Below, piece after piece: positions 35,165 through 47,428 of a DNA stretch of 64,000 nucleotides (position 1 is its first letter; every line of letters begins with the position of its first letter). The stretch lies in assembly GCA_018873245.2 (NCBI GenBank), contig JAEMBT020000005.1, positions 6,868,001-6,932,000 on the forward strand, read 5' to 3'. The notes beneath the pieces are model-generated. The model was not told the DNA's origin and ran no database searches. It saw nothing but the letters and a program-made list of their open reading frames with translations. The position numbers and the translations under genes were made by a program. This stretch comes from Archegozetes longisetosus (lineage: Eukaryota; Arthropoda; Arachnida; Sarcoptiformes; Trhypochthoniidae).

Positions 35165-35734
35165 CCACCAGACACAGCCGTAACCAGTTAGGCAAAGGGG
35201 ACCCGGGCCCCCAGAGATTTTTTGAAAATTTGAGTGCAGGTCTGGAGGGATGAAAAAATCGTTATATTTTATACTAAAACAAAAAAGTAGTGAAAATACA
35301 TTTTTATGAATTTGTATTTTAACGCCTAAACAGACTATTTTCTATATATGAAAATTCCTCAAATTAATCAGAGGTATAGTTCGCTGATCAAATTTATTGG
35401 AATTTTTGTTATTTACTAAACAATGCATTAGTTATATTTCTTTGATATTTATTTACACATTTGATGAGAAAATAGTTATTTAATAGAAAATCGAAATCAA
35501 TAAAAAGAAAACAGAAATCAATTTGAGAATATTCTAGTTTTGATAATAAAAACAGAGCAATAATAAAGGATAAGCATTAAAATGCGCACAAAGTTCTAAA
35601 ACGAATAACTTTAGAACGTGCGCACGTGCAACGATATCTTAAGACTTGTTCTAAAGTTCTATTATGAGTTATGACCTGTATTATGAATTCGCTGATATCT
35701 TAAATAATTTAATTAACGAGCTAGCTGAGTAAAA

Positions 35735-36720
35735 CCTAATGCAGGAATTCTATTGGAAAATTTTACCTCAAAAACAAATCTTATGGCAAATCTTATACTG
35801 TAAATCATTTTTTCGAATGGGTGCTCCGAAGAGAACAGTGTATGGTATAATTCAAAGAGTGGAAAAGAATATTTCCCTAGCTAGGGCACAAGGATCTGGT
35901 CCTAAAGCAATAAAAGTGCCGAAAAGAAAGTCAAGCAATTGATTAAAAGAATTTATGGCCAGAAAAGCATATTACAGAAGGAATTAGGCCAGAAATTTGG
36001 TATACATCAGACATACGTCCGCAAACTATTGATTAATAATAGAGTTAATTACCACAAACGATAAATGAGACATTTGATAACAAAAACAAAAGATAGTCAT
36101 CAAAAAGCACTTGATTAAAATGAGAAAACACGAATGGTGTCGAGGTTGTGATCAACGATGAGTCCTATTTCCCAATGGCAGGTAAAAACATACCTTGAAA
36201 TGATTGCTACTATTCGAGCGATAAATCGAAAGTCGATTCCGAAGTCATACATAAACCAAAATCTAAATATTCACCCAAAGTTTTTGTATGGATTGCTATC
36301 AGTTCAAGTGGTCACTCAAGTGCATATTTTGCCCGAATAAACTCTATTACCGCTGAAGTATATTCTAAAGAGTATATAACTAAACGTTTGGACCCATTCT
36401 TAAAGAAGAATCACAGTAATGATCAGCATGTTTTCTGGCCCGAAGGGCATCGACACATTGTGCAAAGCAAACAACAGAAACACTTGAACGTTTAAATATT
36501 AAATATGCCAAAAATCCAAACCTTCCCAACGTCCCACAATAGAAGAATGCGTTCAACAGAAAAGTTCTAGTTACATTTGAAGACAAAGATTCACAACAAT
36601 GACTGGAAAGCCAAAAGTGTTGACCATTTGATCGCTAAGATTAAGGCAAAACTAAGGGACACTGTCTAGAGTATTTTTAGCCATGAAGAATGTTAAGACT
36701 AATCTAAGGAGACCGATAAA
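35735..36720 (+). pseudogene. Mariner/Tc1-like transposase remnant
   Basis: FRMGAPKRTVYGIIQRVEKN and SGPKAIKVPKRK mark the N-terminal DNA-binding part. Later frames give DESYFPMAG (first catalytic Asp region), PKVFVWIAISSSGHS and KRLDPFLKKNHSNDQHVFWP. Stops and frame changes interrupt it several times. Not functional as written. Confidence 0.75.
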
Positions 36721-37059
36721 GGCTACGATTATATGTATAAATAAAGTATAACAACTAATCTAGTTAGTCTATTTTCCATTCATATAAAGAATGTTTCATA
36801 CTTTGTTTAGTTGTTGATTAAATTAAAAATAAATTTTGTGCCAATTTTCAGTCTTAAACCTTTATTAATCATAATAATGATAGATAAGTGTTAATATTAA
36901 CTCTCAACAAAATATGAGTAATGAAGTCATTTACACAATTAAATGTGGCTTAAATGCAATCATGAATATTCACTACAAATTAATGACGGTAATACCTTCA
37001 CAATTCAATTGCAATTCTAACTCTAATCATGTTATTGGTATATCAACTAATAAATTGAA

Positions 37060-37560
37060 CTCTCTCACAACCGATTATTACTTTTGCAACGGCAAGTTTC
37101 AATTAATTCTTCAACCAAAACTTCTCAATTTTATGAGATTATACATTACACAACATTTTTCGCATCAATTGATTGCTTATTGTTAAATATATGTCAAAGA
37201 CTTGATAGTAAAATGACAGATATTTTGTTGTCAATAAGCGCTATTCATCTAAAATCTAAGTTATTCACGAACTTTAATGTGATGATACTATTGCCACTCA
37301 TGATAACTTAAATTTAGATAATTTCAAACAAAATTGTGAAACAGCAAAAATGCTTTTCAAACACATGGAACATATTAATATTTTCGGTCCTCACGAAAAA
37401 TTTAATGATTTTTGTCATTGTATGACTTATTAAAATTTTTAAAAATATGTCTATGTCTAAGTATTGGTCGCGTGAGTACTTGTTGTGAAAGGAGTTTCTC
37501 TACTCTGAAAAGAGCTAAAACTTGTTTGGAAAATTCTATAGCTAATGAAAGACTCAATGG
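37060..37560 (+). pseudogene. hAT transposase C-terminal remnant
   Basis: QRQVSINSSTKTSQFYEIIH and CQRLDSKMTDILLSI, then the dimerisation motif STCCERSFSTLKRAKTCLEN with ANERLNGLA, the most conserved part of hAT transposases. The blocks lie in more than one frame and the N-terminal half is missing. The last frame runs straight into a GA repeat. Confidence 0.78.
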
Positions 37561-37568
37561 TTTAGCTT

Positions 37569-37569
<1 letters not shown>

Positions 37570-37633
<64 letters not shown>
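37570..37633. repeat. (GA)n microsatellite
   Basis: An uninterrupted GA run of about 64 bases directly after the hAT dimerisation region. Confidence 0.97.
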
Positions 37634-37637
<4 letters not shown>

Positions 37638-37785
37638 CACTAATTTAAATAAGGTTAATGTGCAAATAATTATTGTAATAGAAAAATAACTTAGTTATAA
37701 ATTTTAATACAATTAAACTCATTTGTGACAAGAACATATTTTTGGCCCCCAACCTAAAAATCCTGGTTACGGCAGTTCTACCAGA

Positions 37786-38559
37786 TATGAATATGATACG
37801 CAGTTTGAAATCTAAGCTCAAAATATCTTAAAATTCAATATTGAAAATCATACAAACAAGTAAAGGGTCCCATAATGATTTGCTTGGGATCCAAAACAAA
37901 ATCTATGAGAAAGAACAAAATTGATTTCATATTTAGATTCTACTTCTAAAAATACATTAAGAAAGTTTATTTCAATAATCAGTATGAGAGCCTTGGGCTC
38001 CAATTACAGTATTGATTCTCTTAGGATAATTTGCAAATTTTTGTGGATCTGTGGAATTTGCTCGCAACCCACTTTTGATTAATAAAATTAACGCCTGAGT
38101 CTAATTTCTCGAAAAGCTATTCATTTTATTTGATCAATAAATCTTTGATTATCGCTATCATTGACAATATTAGCCATAATTTGATAAATATTTTAAAGAC
38201 TTTAATCAACCATTGATTATAAAGATTTTGATCATTCCTAGTATTTTGTTCAAAAAAAAGATGTGACGTTTTTTTCAATTTTTTCTAAAAAATAGATTTT
38301 AATGTGGTTTTTAAAGTAGAATCCAAATATAAAATCAGTTTTGCTCTGTCTCTTATGGTTATTGCTGTAGACCCCTAGCATATCATTATTTGGGACCCTA
38401 TACATGGTCGCATTTGTAACTGACGAGAAAGATGCAAGATAAACTAACATTCGTCATTTAACAATGAGAATAAACAGATAAGTACAGTTAAATCTTTCTT
38501 TCAAAAACAAAAATTTCTCTTATTCTTTATGATTCATGAATTCTGTTAATCATTTAAAG
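37786..38559. other. Spacer without visible gene
   Basis: AT-rich. A 66-codon open frame on the minus strand at 38250-38450 has no family features. Nothing else recognised. Confidence 0.5.
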
Positions 38560-39225
38560 GTGTCTGATTTGAACAATATTTTTTCGATTTATTAGAAACC
38601 TTTATGGTAAAAGAATTATTGTACCAGTACTCTATAATCTATTTACGTAGTAACTATACGGCCTAACTAGAAAAAGCTTTCAATTCAGCTAAATAGTCGT
38701 CATCATAACTATTATAATCTCTCATAAAAGTTTTATCAAAACTTAAATTCTATTAGACTTATTATTTATTAAAATGTTGCTTGTTTCGCTATTGATGTAT
38801 GTTTTACTTTCATCAACAAAATGAACAAATTCAATAATTTAATCATCAACTTACGCTATTTTAAGTGATATAAAAGTAGGCAATTGATGCAAATAACGTT
38901 AAGTTAATGATTAAGCTATTAAATTAGTTCATCTCATTAATAAACAGAAAACATACCTTTGATAGCAGATGATTTCATAAAAGACTATTCAAACGACTTG
39001 TTAATTAACAAGTCATGTGAAATTTTAGTCTCGATAAGGCTTTTATGAAAGATCATAATTGTTATGATAATGACTATTTAGCTGAATTGCAAGCTTTTTC
39101 TAGTCTGACTGAATTGTATTACATAATTGAATTATGAAATAATGGTACGATAATATACAATAATTTTTGTTCAATAAAGTTCCTAATAAATAAAAAAATA
39201 TCCTTCAAATCAGACGCTTGTAGTG
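38560..39225. mobile_element. Palindromic fold-back element
   Basis: GTGTCTGATTTGAA at the left is mirrored by GCGTCTGATTTGAA from the right. Each arm runs for about 270 bases, including AAAAAGCTT, AATTCAGCTAAATAGTC and ATTTATTAGRAAC blocks. The centre (about 38850-38950) is unpaired AT-rich sequence. No coding content. Confidence 0.72.
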
Positions 39226-39385
39226 ATTTACAGATTTATAAGTTATAAAGAAGGAGAGAAATCTTAATCTTTGAACCAAAGATTTTTATTCAATGCCTCT
39301 CAGAATGGATTAAGAAATAGATTAAGAAACAAAACATATTTAAATCTAAATACTGATGTGCCTAAACTTAATGATAATAAAATTT

Positions 39386-41885
39386 TCAGGTATATATCAT
39401 CTTAAACGGTAGGAAAAGTTCGAAACAATTTTGTTGGTGAGAATTTTTAAGCATGATAGAAATTAAGATTTCGTTGAAGTATATGAAGACAGACATTAAA
39501 TCTCCGATTATGCAAATGTAGAAAACACTTTGCAAATCAGTTAGTCTCAAATTTTTTATCAAGTCTAATTTAGTTAGACCTTCTCCAGGATGAACTTTAA
39601 CTGGAATTGTATTCAATGCGTCTTCTAACCATTTCTCGAATAAACCACCTTCTATAAATCTCCCAATCCTACACAAAAATCATTTCAATAACTTCAAAAT
39701 TACTCAAACAAGAACACATCAACTCAAAATGTAAATGAATTTACACTCTGATAATTGAGATTAAACAAAATCAAGGTCAATACTGTATTATTGATAAAAA
39801 ATCTTACTCTATATTCATCGGCTGAAGAAGTGATGATCCTTTTTGCAAAGCCATAGCCGAATGGTCGAGCATAAACACTTCAGAAGAGATGTGCATTTCC
39901 ATCGATGCATTAGTTTTCATACCAAACACTAATGAATTTTTAGTGTTGATGAAAATCGCCTGTTTACTCATTAATTTTGACTTCTCGACCAAAACTATCC
40001 CCAAATCCAGACTCTTTGGCATTTTAATCTTCGGACGTTTTAATGCCTGACCGATTGTATGGTAAGCGTCACAACATTGAGCATCAGCAAAAAATTTGTA
40101 GTAATACGAATTCGGATAAGTCACGATATCGTACTCTCCACTTAGAGCAACTTTTTCCAAATCTTCTAATGTTTCGATTGGGTCTTTATAGACGGGTAGA
40201 GTTAACACTGAATAAAATACTCCGCTGTATGTTTTCATTAGAACTAATGATACCAAAATCCAAAGTCCTGTTAAGAATCTTATCGGAAAAATATTCGAAG
40301 GAATCCTAACATTTGCTGAAAAAATCTCATAATAATAAGTTTCAAGATTTTCTTTACAGATATTTCAAATACTTACATTGTTGTAGAAATGCTCCAACTA
40401 TTGATATTGATATCGAATCAATACGATTAGGTGTGAAGACTAGTTTTGCATATAAAAATTGTACCAAAATAGTGACTGTAATGAATGCGATGCCGATCAT
40501 AAGCCAAACATATTTAGAGAATGGTGTTACAGTAATCCATTTTCGAGATTTAAGGCCTGGCTTCAACGTTAAAAAAGTTAGTGGAGCTGTACTGTAAGAT
40601 GTCGTAAAGTCTACTACTTCCATACGATCAGTACTTTTCGTCAGATCACAGATTGCTATATCAGCGCTCTTTTAGGTATATAAAAGTAAAAATTAAAAAA
40701 TTAACAATCAACCATTGAATTGAAGTTTTTTAAGTTAACCTTATTGTGAAGGTAGCCAACACTCCCGATCCAAACTCCATTCTCAATAATGCCCCAACTT
40801 TGATTGGCGTAAATAATTTCGTAATTAAAATTAAGCTTTTCCGCTAAAACATTAAGCATTTTGACTTCTACTGTATTCTTCATCATTACATATTTTCCAT
40901 CTGAAACATCTAGATCGCAATATGGCATATTCTGTGTTTTATATAAACCATTAGATCGTGGAAATTAGGTTTACATAAAATAAATATATTTTAGATTTAG
41001 ATAAAAAATTTAAAAAATCAGATAGTTAAGAAAATCGTACTGTTTCTTATATACAGACGTTTTACTGTAACAATTGATTCTAAATTTTGATTGTAAACGA
41101 TTATGGAAACAAATCTACAAAATTTAAGATAATCGTTAGATTTTCTGAACATCTGTTCTAATATCATAGCTGGTGACTCTTGAAGAGATTAAGAACTTTT
41201 CAACAGACTTAAATCAAGCTCAGTCTATGCCGACTCTAAAGCCTTAATTTTATGAGTAAAAAATTAACATTTTCACAAACCTTATTTACAACAACCCTCA
41301 TGACAGCTCCATTAAGATTGCACTGCGATGGCTTTGCTGTTAGCATTTTTTTGCGTTAAAGTCATTAGAGTACAAGATACCATTGTATGAACGACATCCA
41401 TCAACGATAGGTCTGATATACGCCACTTCTACTAAACTTAAATCTTTTTCATATCCAATTACATTACATCGAAACTCTACAAAATTTTCAAATATTTTCA
41501 TAGCTGTGCCTCTGAAGGGCTTACTTTTAGTTACAATTATCACATTCATATCTGTCGGTTGTATGTTATTATTTATATCTTCTATTAAAAACATTGACTC
41601 TTTTTCATGATTTAACTCAATGAACAGATTAATGTATTTTTTCTGAAAAGGGTTAAACGTATCATTAAACACTTTTGCGAATTGATTAACGTTATAAAAT
41701 AAAAAATTGCATTTAATTTTGCTAAAGTTTGATATGACCAGTGAAATATTTGCTGATTCCGTAATAATTATATTTTTCTGATGATTTGAACAAACTTGAT
41801 TCAAATATAATTGAAAATTGGTATCGATATAAATACACTCTGTGGTTATAAACAATAAAGCAAAATAATAGGCTAAAGACCACAT
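39386..41885 (-). CDS. Ionotropic receptor (iGluR-related chemoreceptor), five exons
   Basis: Exons: 41885-41281, 40931-40740, 40668-40377, 40315-39808 and 39668-39386. A signal peptide (MWSLAYYFALLFITTEC) precedes a divergent N-terminal region. The ligand-binding S1 lobe follows (LAEKLNFNYEI, WGIIENGVWIGSVG, SADIAICDLTKSTDRMEVVD), then the first pore helix region (FSKYVWLMIGIAFITVTILV), the second with YSGVFYSVLTLPVYKDPI, the S2 lobe, and a last membrane segment in the final exon (SVFYICIIGDLMSVFIYF). All junction phases agree. Exon 1, however, is one base short: a run of seven A on the coding strand (41346-41352) throws the frame just before KPSQCNLNGAVMRV. With that base the protein would be about 626 residues. 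The ligand is unknown. Confidence 0.82.
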
Positions 41886-41899
41886 TTGAGTCAAACTAT

Positions 41900-44337
41900 T
41901 TATTTCACAATTACTTCTTATTATTTTGAACCAAAACCTATGATTTGATAATTTGTACTATGCGAAAGCAGCATAGACAGTTTCTTATGAATTATTGTAC
42001 CTTTGGATCATTACCTATTGATTGATGACCGAATGAAGCATGTATATTGAAAAATAATAGCATTTGAACCAATCCTGTTGTTATAACATCTCATTAGATA
42101 CTACCTGAATATAGTAGATAAATTATGTTAGAATTAGTCAGAAGTATTGACTCTCAAAATTATAGTGCGAAAGCACAATAGATATAGTATTGTTCAATCT
42201 TTTAATCATGAATGAAAACGTGTATCGATTTATTGTTTTTTCTTTTGCGTCAACAAGCAAAGAACAGAATAGGATTTGATGGATTTAAAAAATTCAAATT
42301 ATCAATATTGAAAGTTTTTATGGAATATATAAAGCCAAATTAGCGTTCAGAAGAAATTTCGGATGATAATTACATACAATTTGGTGCTAATTCTCATCCG
42401 AAAGTAAACTTGAGCTCAACTTAACAGAGTTGCAAAAAATTATTTTAAAACAATTTTTGCAACCCTGCACGCAAGAAGATCAAAAGTAATAAAACTGAAA
42501 TCTTATTTCTCGTATTGATTGCTGACAGATCTAAAGGAGAAATAAAGTGTATAAATACATTAGAGTAAATCACTCTACTGCTTGGGAAACCAGAAATAAC
42601 TTGAGAGACACATAGCCTTAACGACATTTGACAAATGATTGCCATCGATACAAAACTCGTTTCGCAATAATTTCAAACTGTTTCATATGAATACCGAAAA
42701 TTCCTATCAATCGAGTGCAGTTGTGTTTTACTAATTTTATTTTTCAAGTGTAGTAGCTTCTCATGATATGATATTGAACAAAACAAAAATTTTATGCAGC
42801 AACAAAGTGTTTTGCAACATAAACCACGCACTCAATAAACCATTAATTCTTGATAGCAACTAGAAAAAAGCCTCTGCTATCAACCTCACTTTGATACTCA
42901 TCAATTTGTCACCGAACTCAACTTCTAATTTGCTTTAATCATTACATTGGGTATTCTATAAATTTGCTAATATCTCAGATATCTTGAAACACCTCATCAC
43001 AACGCATCACTTCTTGTTGCTATCAATGATTATTAATTTATTGAGTGTAATATACTTAGTAATCATAACTAACTCTATTGACCATCTAAATAACACGTTT
43101 GTGGATAGATTATTGTTGAGTGAACTAGAATTTAATTAATTTTTAGATAGAAACCTAAATTGAATTTCTTTGTAGCTTTTCATATGATTGTTACGAATGA
43201 CGCTTAATTTTAGTCTACCGTTTGTGAATCAAATAACTATAAGTCTTATAACTTGAGATATACTTAATCAAATTGAACCAATTTTTTTCATGTTCAAAGT
43301 ACTCTCCCTTTGATTTAATCACCAAATTGGATATTCGCACGATAGTCTGAAACGAACATTTCAGACTATCTTTTGAGATAACCCTTAGAGACGCGTCACG
43401 AGTATTGTCAATATCTTGTTCAGTCTCAAAAACTTCTTCGCGATCAATTTTAAATTGATTATACCAATCGTATGCTTATCTTTGAATAACACGTCTTTGT
43501 TCAATACATATCTGTGGAGATATTTTTGTGACGCGTTTTTCAGCGTATCATTTAAACGATACTTATAACTTTACCTGTAAATCAGATATTATTGAGATTT
43601 TGTTATCTTATTAAGTTTAAGTTATACAGTTGAAGGCTGAAATTTCCTAAGGGATAAGAAGCTAACCTTTTAGGGCTAAGCTTTTTAAGTAAAACACAAT
43701 TTCAGAACTCCATAAATCATAGATAAAACACACCAAGTTTGAAACGAACATTTATTTTTAAAAATTTTTAATTCCCATCAGTCCAGTACTAAGAAAGCTA
43801 ACACTTTAAGGGAGATATATCAAATATTATGAGTATTAATTAACATTTGGTCCAATTATTGTTTTTCAATTACTGATTACATTCTATTAGTGGTTGATTG
43901 CAATCATGTTCATTAGTAATGTCATGTCTATCAATAAGCATAGAATGCACTTCATGTTTTCTTAGATTTTCATCTTCAAATACTAATAGTGAAGTAATGA
44001 ACCTTCATTTGGTTCAATTGAGGCACAGTGAATTTTTACTATTGATCAGCAAGACCCTTACGAAAATACAGTTATATCAGAATGAACTCTGCTAGTGAAA
44101 ATTGCTAATCTTTTAGGGATTAAACTTCAAGCGGAAAAAAGTGAATTAACTTAAGCTAAATAAACTTCTATACCAGCAATTAACTTCTATACCAGTAATT
44201 AACTTCTATTTGATTGCAAAAAAATGTTTACTAATAGCTGATATGAAGTGATAAAATGCTTTTTGCTAGTCGTTTCTTACATTATTAGTCATGTATTAGT
44301 CATACTTATATTAGTCATATTGACTTATTTCATTCAT
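41900..44337. other. Spacer with a mariner relic and a hairpin
   Basis: No genes. A near-perfect palindrome (GTTGCAAAAAATT... mirrored) lies at about 42430-42465. A mariner-like relic is listed separately. Confidence 0.5.
43260..43540 (-). pseudogene. Internally deleted mariner-like transposase relic
   Basis: On the minus strand YDWYNQFKIDREEVFE resembles the W-Y-x-x-F-x-x-G-R region at the N-terminus of mariner transposases. About 150 bases on, KSKGEYFEHEKN resembles their C-terminal KGxYFE motif. The catalytic middle is missing. The match is short and diverged. Confidence 0.42.
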
Positions 44338-44346
44338 AGTTATAAA

Positions 44347-45137
44347 TAGTGAAGGACAAAAGCTCGGCTACCCGAACTTCGAGCCTGAGCTTATGCGAGC
44401 CGGACTCGAAATAACAGAAAGCCGAGCTTGAGCTTGCATATAGAGGCTCGAAGCTCGAGCTTGAGCCTGAAGCTCATACCCCGAGCCTGAGCTGAGCTTC
44501 CGAGCTTATAATTTAAGTATAGTCGAAATTATATATAGTTTTTTTAATTATAAGAATTTTAATTGAGACAAAATTAACTTTTATTTTAATTATAATGATT
44601 AAAAATTCACATAAAATAAGAATTCTAATTATTTTAAATATTAAAATGCTATGAATAACAAAAATATTATAAACTATTATTAGCTCAGATTTTCAGAAAT
44701 ATATTAGAAAAGCTTCAATCAAAATACTTATACATAGAACTCAAACATATCATACTCTTAATCGAAATATCAGACAATTTATTTTTACACTTAGTGATCG
44801 GATCTCATTATTAACTATGTATCTGGTCATTATGTGCTAGTATTGTAATAAAATATTTTAGATATAATAGACTCATAGATACGTAGAAATTTCAGTCTTT
44901 TTACATGCAATTTGAGACTTAAAAGTTCTAGTCAAACTTCATGTTTATTTATACACCAGATGAGTAATCGAAATTTTGGTAAGAAGCTCGAAAGCTCGCC
45001 TATTCGAGCTCCGAGCTTGAGCTTATGCGAGCCCGGCTCGTTGATAAACGAGCTTCGAGCCTGAGCTTCAAGCTCAAAAGAGTTGTCGAGCCGAGCTTTG
45101 AGCCGGGCTCGTCAGGCTCGAGCTTTTGTCCTTCATT
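44347..45137. mobile_element. GAGC-rich fold-back element with 9-bp duplication
   Basis: 791 bases bounded by AGTTATAAA at 44338-44346 and 45138-45146. Both ends read TGAAGGACAAAAGCTCG inwards. The outer 140-150 bases of each side are packed with GAGCTTGAGC, GAGCCTGAGC and AAGCTCG words, largely answering each other in inverted order (CTTATGCGAGCC on both sides). The middle (about 44520-44980) is plain AT-rich sequence. No transposase. The 9-bp duplication fits a MULE-type parent. Confidence 0.87.
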
Positions 45138-45146
45138 AGTTATAAA

Positions 45147-47428
45147 GTTTTGACTTTGAACTTTCAAAAACTTTCATCTCTCTGATATTACATACTTAGT
45201 GATCTTTTAATGAAAAGAGCAATTTTAACTATCAGTAATCGACTGGTAAGTTTATTCCAACATAACTGTACTTTATATGACCGAAGTCTGATAAACTTAT
45301 CTCAAGCATTGGCAAAGTAATAAGACTTTCGTAGTTAATTAACTCATAAACTATATATTTTGCAATCTATATGCTATATGCATGTAATGCATAACTAAAC
45401 CTAAGAATTTCATCTCATACAAATATTTAAAAATGATTTACATATTTTACACCTATTTCAAGCATTTTAGAATGTATGGCGGTCGCCCACTGCTGATCTG
45501 CGTATCTAGTCTGGTGAACCAGATTTAATGCATTAAAGTACTTATAGGGCTAAATTTGTTAGAAACGACATAATTTACAATAATAAATTTCAACTCATGA
45601 AAATTATTTAAATAAATAATATACTCCCCCTTGAGAACATCTTAGAGCTTATATTTATAAAGCAATTTTCTCACCGAAAATGCTTATTAATTATATTTGG
45701 AGAAATTTTATCAGGCTAAATAAAATTAATGATCCGACCAAGCTCATGGGCCACTGAGTATCGACCATTGTTTTACAGTATACGTTGATCGTAAAGTTAA
45801 TAGTTTCTGATGATTTAAATTTAAACTTTTTCCAACGTTTTAATTTCAATGATTACATAATAAATTTTGAATTTGACCATTCATTTGAGCTTGATGTCAT
45901 CTACAAAAATCGATGTCAATTTATATCTTCTTTTATTCATGATTTTGAGTAACTGTTGACTGAGTATCATAACTCCTAACCAAGGGCAAATCTAGCAGAC
46001 TTCGAAAGGGTGCACAGATCATATTCATTTTGATTAAATATACTCTATTGCGTGATTAAAACCTATACGTAATAGTTTTAAACTTGAACTATAGTATATT
46101 TTCACTTTATTTTTTTAGCAATTATTACGACAAATCAACGAAATTTCTTATTAAAAAATGTACAACTTTATATGTAAAAGTTAGCTTCGAATTTAAATTG
46201 GATGCACAGACATCAGAAGGACCCTTTTGCTTCCTACTACTCTTAACTTCATCCCCGTGTTCTAAATTATGACAATATTTTGATTTTTATGACAACTTTT
46301 AAACCTTAGGCTAAAATCTCATTAAACTTTTAATAGTGTCTAAAAATGCATTTCTATGGGGGTTTCCAAACGGTTCTCAAAAAGAATTGAACAGCTTTCA
46401 AAAAATTTGTTCAAAATGATTTATTCTACCAATTAAGATACTGAAGGTTGGCTTTTGTCGTTACAACGTAAGTTTTACAACGCTATTTATCACTCGTTCA
46501 AATCTATTAGTTTTATGGTTTCAGTACTTTTGAGTGCATTTAAATCATTAGCCAGTCCCCGTCTGGGCTTTTAAATGCTTTCTATTTAAATCAGTCTTAA
46601 TAGTAAATTCAAATAATCGTAAATTATTTGATAATTTTGCAAAAGTTTGATTTTTTACATGAATTGTAAATATAAAAATTTGATTGAATGATTTCAAGTC
46701 TTATATTCTTTATATAATAAATACATTTGATTATCAAAAGTATTCAACCTAGTCATATTGTGAATGGCAAGTAAGAAATTGAGAGAACAATTCGAGAAAC
46801 GCGATAAGCAGAAAAGTCCAATAAGCACAATACAGCTAAATTGAATTATTTTTGCAATGCATGCATTGTTATTTCCAGTAGTTCTATCAGAAATCTATTT
46901 CCAGTTATTGCATTGCTATTTGCATTTTTGAGTCTACTTTGATTTGCTACTTTGACATACATTACAAATGTTTTGTTTGTATTAAATACTCGACCATATT
47001 GCATTATATTTAATTCTATGATTAAAACGGAAGACATAATTGAATTGATATCTGATAATGCGAACACTATAAGAAGGCAACGAATCATAAGTAACAAAAT
47101 TTAGAAAAGTAATCATATATCAGATGAATAGTGGTCTCATTTTTCAAAAATATCAAAAAATACTTATGACCATGTTTCAGAAAAGAAATTATGGATAATT
47201 AGCATAATCTGATTTAGATTGAACGAATAATTATTGTTCTTAAACTTCGTACTCGTTGAATAATCTTTTAAATTGGAAAAAGCAATGCAATAACTGGAAA
47301 TAGTTTTTCTGATAGCGTTACTTAAGTGCTGCCTACAGGAAGTACAGTAGCAACGCATACATTGCAAATATAACTGAATTTGGCGGTAAGTTCAAAGTAA
47401 ACTGGTTTTAGCCTAATCAGACTTAAAT
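45147..47428. other. Spacer without assigned gene
   Basis: AT-rich. Minus-strand open frames at 46846-47097 (signal-like start, no domain) and 47164-47367 may be chance; no splice context supports them. Confidence 0.45.

Larger units (their letters stand above)
35173..37777 (+). mobile_element. hAT transposon, decayed, carrying a mariner-like insert
   Basis: Ends are inverted copies, CACAGCCGTAACCAG at the left and AACTGCCGTAACCAG read from the right, followed by GGGGxCCC/GGGGGCC words typical of hAT ends. Flanks CCACCAGA (35165-35172) and CTACCAGA (37778-37785) differ at one base, an 8-bp duplication. The interior has hAT transposase C-terminal remnants at about 37060-37560 and, before them, a broken mariner-like transposase, apparently a later insertion. 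Confidence 0.82.

Noticed and set aside
46846..47367. Two short minus-strand open frames after the DRAM-family gene
   Set aside because: No family features; the DRAM-family protein already has a normal length and end without them.
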